Below, piece by piece: positions 1 to 5,787 of a stretch of 7,231 nt of DNA; position 1 is the stretch's first letter, and each line of letters begins with the position of its first letter. Under the pieces are notes generated by a model. It did not search any database and was not told the origin of the DNA. It worked only from the letters and a program-made list of their open reading frames with translations. The stretch is from Candidatus Poribacteria bacterium (GTDB lineage Bacteria > Poribacteria > WGA-4E > WGA-3G). The stretch spans positions 1 through 7,231 of the forward strand of contig VXXH01000322.1 of assembly GCA_009835515.1 (NCBI GenBank), in the 5' to 3' direction. A program made the position numbers and the translations under genes.

Positions 1-13
1 CTTTAATTATATT

Positions 14-1072
14 ATGGAACCCGTAAAAGTAGGTGTAATCGGATGTGGTGTCATCGGGAGCAGACATCTCGGTATCGCATCGGAGGCATCACACATTGAA
101 TTAGTTGCTGCGGCGGATATGATAGAGGAAAACAGAACCCGTGCTGCGAAACGCTTCAACCCACCGAAAATGTATAGCAACGACATCGAACTACTGAACG
201 ACGATGAAGTCGAGGCGGTGGTACTTGCGTTTCCGACGCAATACCGGACAGAAGTCGCTTTGCGCGCATTTGAGAAAGGTAAGCATGTTCTGATAGAAAA
301 ACCGATTGCGATGAACGCTGCTGAGGTTGAACAGCTTATCGTTGCGCGTGGCGACTTAATCTCGGGGTGTTGTTCCTCGCGGAACCGTTTCAGTGCAGCT
401 GCCCGACTTGCGACGCAACTCATCACGACAGGTGGTTTGGGCGAACTCCGGAGTGTCCACTGCCGCGCGATTAGAGGTGCGGGGAAAGAACCGGACACAC
501 CGCGCCCAGCTTGGCGGCTGACGAAGGCTCTCAACGGTGGCGGTATTCTTGTTAACTGGGGTTGTTACGACCTCGACTATCTGCTCGGAATTACAGGGTG
601 GCAGCTCAAGCCACAGACCGTATTTGCACAGACATGGACGGTGCCAGAAGTGTTCCAATCGCATATTACCCCTGGCTCCGATGCTGAAACACATTATACT
701 GCGCTCATTCGATGTGAGGATGGGATTGTGCTCAGCGTGGAACGCGGTGAGTTTATGACGATGCACACGCATCAAGGTTGGGAAATTATCGGCACGGAGG
801 GTTCTCTTAAGCTGACTATGGGTGATGGAAAACCGGAAAGTGTTACTTATAATCGTACAACGACAGAAGACGGCGTAGCGTCAACATCGCTCTCAGAATT
901 AGGAGCGGCACCGGCATCACCACACAGCAACCCGTTGTCTGATTTTGCAGCCGGTATCCGCGAAAACAGGCAACCTTTGACGAGCTTGGAAAATGCGCTT
1001 GTTGTTCAAAGAATAACCGATGCTATATACGCCTCCGCAGAAACAGGAGGTGCTGTAGAAGTAGGAGGATAA
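14..1072 (+). CDS. Gfo/Idh/MocA family NAD(P)-dependent oxidoreductase
   Basis: 352 residues, the usual length for this family of sugar, inositol and sugar-acid dehydrogenases. The N-terminal Rossmann fold shows the dinucleotide motif G10-C-G12-V-I-G15 followed by H18, and the family motif E95-K96-P97 with its catalytic-type lysine comes after HVLI. The C-terminal alpha/beta domain has the GGG turn at 175-177. The usual GGGxLxDxGxH pattern is changed here to GGGILVNWGCYD, so Asp becomes N181 and His becomes Y185; the enzyme may belong to a divergent subgroup or use a different substrate. There is no signal peptide, so it is cytoplasmic. ATG at 14 is chosen because the Rossmann strand begins four residues later. 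No Shine-Dalgarno is visible in the 13 bases before it, and the promoter lies outside the window. It is followed two bases later by a LamG gene, so the two are probably co-transcribed. The substrate cannot be assigned. Confidence 0.93.
   Translation: MEPVKVGVIGCGVIGSRHLGIASEASHIELVAAADMIEENRTRAAKRFNPPKMYSNDIELLNDDEVEAVVLAFPTQYRTEVALRAFEKGKHVLIEKPIAMNAAEVEQLIVARGDLISGCCSSRNRFSAAARLATQLITTGGLGELRSVHCRAIRGAGKEPDTPRPAWRLTKALNGGGILVNWGCYDLDYLLGITGWQLKPQTVFAQTWTVPEVFQSHITPGSDAETHYTALIRCEDGIVLSVERGEFMTMHTHQGWEIIGTEGSLKLTMGDGKPESVTYNRTTTEDGVASTSLSELGAAPASPHSNPLSDFAAGIRENRQPLTSLENALVVQRITDAIYASAETGGAVEVGG
1063..1068 (+). promoter_or_regulatory. Ribosome binding site of the LamG gene at 1075
   Basis: A perfect AGGAGG lies inside the last codons of the oxidoreductase gene, six bases before the ATG at 1075. 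It fixes that start and shows that translation of the two genes is linked. Confidence 0.85.
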
Positions 1073-1074
1073 AG

Positions 1075-1833
1075 ATGAAATTCCGTGGATTCGCGATATT
1101 TTGTAGTATCTGCCTCAGTTTTATCATTGTCTCGTTCGGCACTGCTGAAATTAATCTTGACGATTTTGCGGGTGTGTGGCTCTTTGATGCGGGTAAAGGA
1201 AAAACTGTTGGTGACTTTACTGAGAATGGAAACGATGGGGAATTTGACGGCCCCAAATGGATAGATGGAAAGTTCGGTAAAGCACTGGAATTCGATGGAA
1301 CTCCGAAGTTTGTTACCATTGAGCACAATGACCTCTTCAACTTTGAAGACGACGATTTTACGGTTGGGTGTTGGATGAACTCAGAAAACAAAGACGCGTA
1401 TGTCGTCATCAAGCGGAACGGCGGTGCCGGTTTTTGGGCGATGAGTTCAAGTATCGACAGAGACACAGGCTATTTTATTTTCGAGGGTGGCGGTCAACAC
1501 ATTGACGATGGTGAAACTGATATTGTTGGAAAGGGCTGGCATCACACCGTCGCTGTTCGCGAGAAAGGGGTTATCTCGCTATACGTTAACGGGAAAAAGG
1601 AGACAGAGAGAAACGTTGGTGCGACGATGGATAATCCTGCTGCCCTAAAATTTGGTGGATGGGGCAGTGAGAACCTCATCGGTGGGTTAGACGAGGTTTT
1701 TATCTCAAAAAAAGGGGTAGCATTAGCGGAGGAAGACATTCAACTCCTCATGGAAAACGGCTGGGAGGCTGCGTTGGATGTCTCGTCAAATGGAAAATTA
1801 GCGACTACTTGGGCGAAACTAAAAACCCGATAA
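1075..1833 (+). CDS. Secreted LamG (concanavalin A-like) domain protein
   Basis: 252 residues. Residues 1-24 form a Sec signal peptide (KFR, then a hydrophobic run, then FGTA before EINLDD), so the product is exported. The rest is one LamG/laminin-G-like jelly roll. It opens with GVWLFDAGKGK and NGNDGEF, followed by KWIDGKFGKALEFDG, a central CWMNSENKDAYVVIKRNG, then WHHTVAVREKGVISLYVNGK and the closing GGLDEVFISKKG. Such domains usually bind carbohydrate or protein surfaces; no catalytic residues can be recognised. After the domain comes a short tail, SSNGKLATTWAKLKTR, closely matched by the tail of the other LamG protein (6454-7197, - strand). The start has a strong ribosome binding site and lies two bases after the oxidoreductase stop. 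The ligand is unknown. Family call is firm, function is not. Confidence 0.9.
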   Translation: MKFRGFAIFCSICLSFIIVSFGTAEINLDDFAGVWLFDAGKGKTVGDFTENGNDGEFDGPKWIDGKFGKALEFDGTPKFVTIEHNDLFNFEDDDFTVGCWMNSENKDAYVVIKRNGGAGFWAMSSSIDRDTGYFIFEGGGQHIDDGETDIVGKGWHHTVAVREKGVISLYVNGKKETERNVGATMDNPAALKFGGWGSENLIGGLDEVFISKKGVALAEEDIQLLMENGWEAALDVSSNGKLATTWAKLKTR

Positions 1834-1840
1834 TCTGTAG

Positions 1841-1861
1841 GGGTAGGTCTTGTGCCTACCC
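1841..1861. repeat. Short palindrome after the LamG gene (possible terminator or REP-like repeat)
   Basis: GGGTAGG and CCTACCC form a perfect 7-bp stem around a 7-base loop, beginning seven bases after the LamG stop codon. There is no T-run after the stem, so it is not a textbook intrinsic terminator in the + direction. The position and the GTAGGGG...CCTACCC form suggest a dispersed extragenic palindrome that may also slow transcription or protect the mRNA 3' end. Confidence 0.6.
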
Positions 1862-1897
1862 ATAGCCGTTAATTTAAGAAAAAACTGTATCATGGCA

Positions 1898-2145
1898 TCG
1901 TAGGTTGGGTTGAACGGATTCCAGCAAAACCGTAAAAATCATAGAAAAATGAACTTTTCTCCTGACACACCACATCGACCAGAGACCGAGTGAAACCCAA
2001 CGCTTTTGTTGTGAAGTGCCACAACTCTGACGGTATGAAGTTGGGTTTCACTATGTTCTTGAGTGTATAGGGTAACTTCTTGGATTTGGGGTGTGTTTGG
2101 AACACTGACATCCGCCCTTTCAATGCCGTTCAACCCAACCTACGA
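1898..2145. mobile_element. 248-bp nested inverted-repeat element (MITE-like, non-coding)
   Basis: The element is bounded by perfect 20-bp inverted repeats at 1898-1917 and 2126-2145 (core GTAGGTTGGGTTGAACGG). Inside is a second perfect inverted repeat of 13 bp, AGTGAAACCCAAC at 1989-2001 with its complement at 2040-2052. At the centre is a 6-bp hairpin, GTTGTG 2008-2013 with CACAAC 2020-2025. The outer and inner repeats also share GTTGGGTT/AACCCAAC, so each half can fold on itself: the left half has 71 bases between its two motifs and the right half 73. No clear target-site duplication is visible and no transposase is encoded, so mobility is inferred from the repeat structure. With the hairpin at 1841 it fills the gene-free stretch 1834-2194 between two convergent operons; nothing else was seen there. 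Confidence 0.7.
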
Positions 2146-2194
2146 AACCTAAACTGACACCTCTGGTGTATAAAAAGGTCACAACTTACGTTAT

Positions 2195-3181
2195 TTATAC
2201 GAAAAATTTTTCGGCGACTACACTTGTAAAATTCTTACCCATGACTCGGTAACCTTCCGCATCGGGATGTAGGTTATCTGGAAGCAAATGGACATAGTCA
2301 GCACCAAAGACACTTAACCCATCAACATAATAGACCTGTTTATCACCGTGTGCTTGAAGTACTTCGGCAGCGGCTTGTACCTCTTCCCGCATTCCTTTGA
2401 GATGAAATCCTACAGTGTTTGGATTTTCCTCCCTCGGTGGGCAACAAATAGGCGACATCAGGACGATGGGTATATCTGGATGCTTCTCTCGGACAATCTG
2501 GACAGCCCCAATAATTGCCGGACGGAACGCCCGCGGTCCTAAACTGGATGCGCCTTGGATGTTAATACCGAGACACATTGAGATATAATCAGCCGGTAAA
2601 TCACGAATCATCCGCGCCACCATTGCATCGAGATGGCATTGCCCGCCGTAACCGAGGCAGGTTAAATTCAGTCCGTGTTCACGCGCGACAATCCCTGGCC
2701 ATGTTTGTGTTGGCGATGCCGCCGTCCGACACTGCGTGATAGAACTCCCATAGGTAATCCAGCGCGGGCGGGTATTCGTGAACGGATCCAGTGTTGCCCT
2801 GTCGTCTATCGCTAAGCTGCGGAGTTGAAACCTTCCGAACTGGGGCAGCCACAATTCAATTAATTTCTCTTCATCAGATAAGTTTTCAAAGGCGAAACTG
2901 TCCTTTTGTTTTAGGTCGATTGAATCTATTAATTCCCCATCGCAACAGAGATCAAGCATCCCGCTTTCGTTCTGCGGTACGATATTGCCCGCAACCCGTG
3001 TTGTATTGCTCCGAAAACTGATGCGAACACCGGCGGGCATCGCTGAACGTTCAAGTAACGGTTCCGGGAATAGGACATGCGCTGGATGCGGTGTGCGCCA
3101 CGGCATCACCCAGTCTTCAGTTTTCTGCAGGGAAACAACCCCCTGCCACGTCAATTGTGGCGCATCTGGTTTCAGTTGCAT
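2195..3181 (-). CDS. SGNH/GDSL-family hydrolase (probable carbohydrate esterase)
   Basis: 328 residues. Residues 1 to about 135 look like a beta-rich accessory domain, as in several two-domain SGNH carbohydrate esterases. The SGNH hydrolase domain follows. Block I is Y144-GSSIT, with S147 the predicted nucleophile; block II is GYGGQ around G179-G180; block III is C203-LGIN with G205 and N207 for the oxyanion hole; block V is D302-NLHP with D302 and H305 completing the triad. All four blocks are intact, so an active esterase or acylhydrolase is expected, perhaps removing acetyl or similar groups from sugars. No signal peptide is seen, so it is probably cytoplasmic. AAGGAG at 3187-3192, five bases before the ATG, fixes the start. 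It is last in the - strand operon, 23 bases after the isomerase gene. The substrate is unknown. Confidence 0.88.
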   Translation of the reverse strand: MQLKPDAPQLTWQGVVSLQKTEDWVMPWRTPHPAHVLFPEPLLERSAMPAGVRISFRSNTTRVAGNIVPQNESGMLDLCCDGELIDSIDLKQKDSFAFENLSDEEKLIELWLPQFGRFQLRSLAIDDRATLDPFTNTRPRWITYGSSITQCRTAASPTQTWPGIVAREHGLNLTCLGYGGQCHLDAMVARMIRDLPADYISMCLGINIQGASSLGPRAFRPAIIGAVQIVREKHPDIPIVLMSPICCPPREENPNTVGFHLKGMREEVQAAAEVLQAHGDKQVYYVDGLSVFGADYVHLLPDNLHPDAEGYRVMGKNFTSVVAEKFFV

Positions 3182-3204
3182 AGTATCTCCTTCACTTGTA
3201 GCGG

Positions 3205-4017
3205 TTACATAGCCCTAATGACAGCACAGAGTTGCCGGATACCGTTTAACATATCCTCTGGTTGTCCCCAATGTTCAATGCTCGCTGCGCCGGTAAACCC
3301 ATCAGCAACAAGCGTTTCGAGTATCTGGGCATAGCGCAATTCTGTGTCGCCGATAGGATCAAGATTCTTCTCAGGATTCGGTTTGATATGCAGATGTCGG
3401 ACGAGTCCCTTAATATGAGCGTACCCGTCTGGGAACGGATTCTCGCCACAGTGTAACCCGTTATTGACATCCCAACAAGAGGTAAGGGCGGGGCTATTTC
3501 CGAGTGCGTCAATGACGGCCCGTGTCTCTTCACAACTACCCGCGAGGCATGCGCTTTCGTTTTCAAAGCAGAGCGTAACGTTCCCATTCTCTGCGACTGG
3601 AACAACCAGCGAGAGTTTCTCGACAATACGTTCCATATAGTCGTTAATATCTGGACGGGGTGCGCCTTTCGTCCGACGATTCGGATTCCAAAAGGTAAAC
3701 CCACGAATAACTTGGGTATCAAATGCGTGTGCGAGTGTCACCATCCGGTCGAAGTGTTTTCGGTGTTGATCATACTCCTGCGGGTCATCAATTGCGCATT
3801 TGCCAAACGGCGACCCGATACTGGCGACGCGAACATTATAGGCACTCAGTACATCTTGAGCGCGTTGAACATCGTCATCATCAATTTCGGTTACGTGTTT
3901 GCCCCAAACACCGCCCCGTATCTCAACGGTGTTGGCACCGGCTTCAACCCCGAGTTTAATGGCTTCCTCAAAATCAGTTTTAGATACTTCGTCAGCAAAA
4001 AAACAGACATCAATCAT
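3205..4017 (-). CDS. Xylose isomerase-like TIM barrel protein (sugar phosphate isomerase/epimerase family)
   Basis: 270 residues, typical for AP-endonuclease-2-type TIM barrels that isomerise or epimerise sugars with a divalent metal. The metal-site pattern is recognisable along the barrel: E32 in VEIRGG, CFENE with E152/E154, D183 in CWDVNN, H208/H210 in RHLHIKP, and E248 in SIEHW. The exact choice among the paired residues is inferred. There is no signal peptide, so it is cytoplasmic. The gene lies 24 bases after the redoxin stop and 23 bases before the SGNH hydrolase, within the operon. Its ribosome binding site (AGGGGG at 4024-4029, six bases from the ATG) is part of a dispersed G-rich repeat. 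Isomerase, epimerase or a sugar-acid enzyme are all possible; the sequence does not decide. Confidence 0.9.
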   Translation of the reverse strand: MIDVCFFADEVSKTDFEEAIKLGVEAGANTVEIRGGVWGKHVTEIDDDDVQRAQDVLSAYNVRVASIGSPFGKCAIDDPQEYDQHRKHFDRMVTLAHAFDTQVIRGFTFWNPNRRTKGAPRPDINDYMERIVEKLSLVVPVAENGNVTLCFENESACLAGSCEETRAVIDALGNSPALTSCWDVNNGLHCGENPFPDGYAHIKGLVRHLHIKPNPEKNLDPIGDTELRYAQILETLVADGFTGAASIEHWGQPEDMLNGIRQLCAVIRAM

Positions 4018-4023
4018 TTTTAG

Positions 4024-4050
4024 CCCCCTAAATCCCCCTTATCAGGGGGA
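4024..4050. repeat. G-rich palindromic repeat spanning a stop codon and a ribosome binding site
   Basis: TCCCCCT at 4033-4039 and AGGGGGA at 4044-4050 form a perfect 7-bp stem with a TATC loop, followed by a second C5 run at 4024-4028. Read on the - strand it is TCCCCCTGATAAGGGGGA then TTTAGGGGG. The TGA that ends the redoxin (4042-4044) and an immediate in-frame TAA lie in this repeat, and its last AGGGGG serves as the Shine-Dalgarno of the isomerase. From memory, near-identical G-rich units occur as dispersed repeats in other bacterial genomes, notably cyanobacteria; this was not checked. Confidence 0.75.
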
Positions 4051-4701
4051 CTTTAATTTCTTTAGTTCAGTCAGAATCTGATCGGAACTGACGCGAGTGT
4101 CAAATTTGGCATCAAGGAACTTCCATACGATCCGCCCGTCTTGGTCAATAATATAGGTTGCTGGACGCGCGATACGCGTGTTCCCCGTGTCAATAACATT
4201 ATAGGCATCAATCGCTTCTCTATTCTCATCGGAGAGTAAGAGATAAGTTATGTTGAGACTCTGCTTTGTTAAACCTGTAAGAGCCTGTGAATCGGCACTA
4301 ATCGCGATTATTTCGGCATCTTGTGCTTTAATGTCCTCATAACCTGTTTGCAACTCACCGAGTTGCCCTTGACAGAAACCTCACGTCCCCATCCGATAGA
4401 AGACGACGACTAACTTTTGTCGATTATAATTTGAGAGACTATGTATACTTCCATCTGCATCCGGCAACGAGAACTCGGGTGCCGTTGCCCCAATAGCGAG
4501 TCCCTCGCCCAAGGGAAGTTGCTCGACTGTCTCCCCCATAGCAACGATCTCTTGTAAAGTCTGTTCGGTATTGTCACACGCTGGCCCGAAGAAGATGACA
4601 GCAACTAATAGGATTGAAAGGTTCACTAAACTAAAAGTGCTCGTAAACGGGGTTTGCTGTTTCAGGTTTATGAGATAATTTATTATCAATTTGGATTGCA
4701 T
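4042..4701 (-). CDS. Membrane-anchored AhpC/TSA-family redoxin, predicted selenoprotein (UGA at 4381-4383 read as Sec)
   Basis: Read through one in-frame TGA this gives a 219-residue peroxiredoxin-like protein. Residues 1-41 hold a hydrophobic segment (about 24-39) ending GPAC42; this could be a lipobox, but G and P at -3 and -2 are atypical, so an uncleaved anchor is also possible. The redoxin fold starts at GATAPEFSLPDADG (about 71-84). It continues with KLVVVFYRMGT, then Sec107-G-F-C110-QGQLGELQ, IIAISADS, LLSDENREAIDAYNV, ARPATYIIDQDGRIVWKF, and ends TELKKLKSP. In relatives the TGA position is the first Cys of W-C-P-F-C, so the active site becomes UxxC. Reading frame and family similarity continue on both sides, which argues against decay, and a SECIS-like hairpin follows. 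It probably reduces peroxides or disulfides outside the cytoplasmic membrane. The start has GGGAG at 4711-4715, nine bases upstream, and overlaps the sulfatase remnant by 16 bases. The alternative is a nonsense mutation at this codon. Confidence 0.82.
4343..4376 (-). promoter_or_regulatory. Predicted bacterial SECIS element
   Basis: On the mRNA, 15 bases after the UGA, CAACUC (4360-4365) pairs perfectly with GAGUUG (4351-4356) around the loop GGU (4357-4359). A lower stem UCUGU (4372-4376) with ACAGG (4343-4347, one G-U pair) is separated by a 6/3 internal loop. The apical loop lies 21 bases after the UGA and starts with G, as in known bacterial SECIS elements recognised by SelB. It is translated as part of the redoxin. 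Confidence 0.72.
4381..4383 (-). other. In-frame UGA, predicted selenocysteine codon
   Basis: TGA at codon 107 of the redoxin, flanked in the same frame by FYRMGT and GFCQGQLGEL. It replaces the expected Cys codon (TGT or TGC) of the CxxC site. Selenocysteine insertion is inferred; tRNA-Sec, selA, selB and selD are not in the window. Confidence 0.78.
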
Positions 4702-4868
4702 GTTTCATGTCTCCCATCGTCGTTTTGTGATTGCATCCAGCGGCGGAGGTCGGCGCGCATTTTTTCGAGAATCGGACGCGTCTCCGCCGTGAACGCTAAA
4801 TTACCGAGGTATTCCGAGCCGTGGTCATCGGAGAGATAGACAACGATATTTGGCTTCTTCAATGCCAT
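4686..4868 (-). pseudogene. Sulfatase remnant with large internal deletion
   Basis: 60 codons with an intact frame, against about 450-550 in a full sulfatase. Residues 1-22 match a sulfatase N-terminus: KKPNIVVYLSDDHGSEYLG, with the metal-binding pair D14-D15. Residues 23-53 match a sulfatase C-terminal end: NLAFTAETRPILEKM, then RADLRRWMQSQNDDG. The C/S-x-P-x-R site that becomes formylglycine, and nearly all of the alkaline-phosphatase-type fold, are missing, so no sulfatase activity is expected. The join falls at about residues 21-23 and preserved the frame. It starts three bases after the PhyH stop with no clear Shine-Dalgarno and overlaps the redoxin start by 16 bases, so it is probably still translated by coupling. 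It could be inert or be kept for that coupling. An assembly deletion cannot be excluded. Confidence 0.75.
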
Positions 4869-4871
4869 AGG

Positions 4872-5729
4872 TTAGTAGTCTTCAGCAGGTGGAAACGGCT
4901 TCGGTTTCTGAGGGTTTTCGATTTCCATCTCGACGGTTTCTGGCGGGAATTGTGTGCAGACCGTACCATCCTTCATCACCCAACGGAAGTTGTGCCAAAA
5001 GCGTTTGCTTGTCTTGACGATTTCTGGATTTGTATAGACTCCTGCGACAGCAATACGGCTCTGCTCAGTTTTGTTTGGTGGGCTATAGTGCCAAAGACTG
5101 CTGTGCCAGATGACGACATCACCGGTCCCTAACTCAATATGGTGTACACCGTACTTTTCGATCATCTCCTGAACGGCTTCGCGTGGCAGTTCACCGTGTA
5201 TACTATCGTGATACAAGACGTGTTCAATGATCTCGGTTTTGTGGCTACCGGGGATAAACTGCATGCATCCATTTTCCCGGGTTGCGGGTTCAAGGGGTGT
5301 CCAGAAGTTGAAAGGCTCCGTTTCACCGTCGCGCCAGAGTCCATTGTCTTGGTGCCACGGTGTTGCGCTGCCAGTGAGGGGCGGCTTGAGGAAGCAGCTA
5401 TTGAACTTCATAATGATGTCGTCACCGAGGAAATAGCGTGCGATGTTGAGTATTTCGGGGGCGGCATGTATGTTATGCCATATCAGTGGTGCTTGTACGC
5501 AGAAGTTGTTGAGTTTACGATAGCGTGCGATACGTCCTTGTGGTGAATCGTTCATCGGGTCCATCGGATCCATATCAACGACTTGTCCGGGATCCGGTTG
5601 CATGATGTGGTTGCGGATCACGCCGCGGAGTTCCGCAGCCAACTCTTTGGGTATAATATTGCGAAGGATAAAGTAGCCTTCGGTCTCATAGTGTGCCTTC
5701 TGTTCAGCGTTTGGTTGCCATCGCGTCAT
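4872..5729 (-). CDS. Phytanoyl-CoA dioxygenase (PhyH) family protein
   Basis: 285 residues, the normal length for this Fe(II)/2-oxoglutarate-dependent oxygenase family. It opens with the typical EGYFILRNIIPKEL segment. The iron-binding facial triad is intact: H126 and D128 in TPWHQDNGLW, and a distal His, most likely H214 in LWHYSPPN; R225 in QSRIAVAG is placed to bind 2-oxoglutarate. GSHKTEI near 161-167 is also typical. An active hydroxylase is expected. Bacterial members act on many small molecules, so phytanoyl-CoA should not be assumed as substrate. It is cytoplasmic, with no signal peptide. AGGAG at 5743-5747 is 13 bases from the ATG, a little far; an in-frame ATT at 5733-5735 is a less likely start. 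It begins the tight operon that continues into the sulfatase remnant, three bases after its stop. Confidence 0.92.
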   Translation of the reverse strand: MTRWQPNAEQKAHYETEGYFILRNIIPKELAAELRGVIRNHIMQPDPGQVVDMDPMDPMNDSPQGRIARYRKLNNFCVQAPLIWHNIHAAPEILNIARYFLGDDIIMKFNSCFLKPPLTGSATPWHQDNGLWRDGETEPFNFWTPLEPATRENGCMQFIPGSHKTEIIEHVLYHDSIHGELPREAVQEMIEKYGVHHIELGTGDVVIWHSSLWHYSPPNKTEQSRIAVAGVYTNPEIVKTSKRFWHNFRWVMKDGTVCTQFPPETVEMEIENPQKPKPFPPAEDY

Positions 5730-5787
5730 TGTAATGTTCTTTCTCCTGTTGTAAGTGCTGGGTGTGTCCGGGATGCCTCCCTATCAG

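Noticed and set aside
7..534. 175-residue open frame on the - strand
   Set aside because: It is antisense to the oxidoreductase Rossmann domain; low-complexity Ser-rich translation without family features.
1890..2133. Small - strand open frames in the inverted-repeat element
   Set aside because: They run through the repeats, show no recognisable domain and have no convincing ribosome binding site.
2168..2200. GTATAAA/TTTATAC inverted repeat at the SGNH gene end as a terminator
   Set aside because: AT-only 7-bp stem with a 19-base loop is too weak, and it overlaps the stop codon.
2200..2213. CGAAAAATTTTTCG palindrome
   Set aside because: Has no loop and is explained by the codons for E-K-F-F near the end of the SGNH hydrolase.
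4042..4353. A separate 103-residue redoxin starting at TTG 4351-4353
   Set aside because: It would start inside the fold, lack the active site and have no ribosome binding site. The frame continues upstream through the TGA with matching family sequence.
4381..4383. TGA as a simple nonsense mutation or sequencing error
   Set aside because: Possible, but it falls exactly on the active-site Cys codon, there is no other damage in the gene, and a SECIS-like hairpin follows. Kept only as the alternative.
5139..5546. 135-residue open frame on the + strand
   Set aside because: Shadow of the PhyH gene, which has an intact metal site on the other strand.
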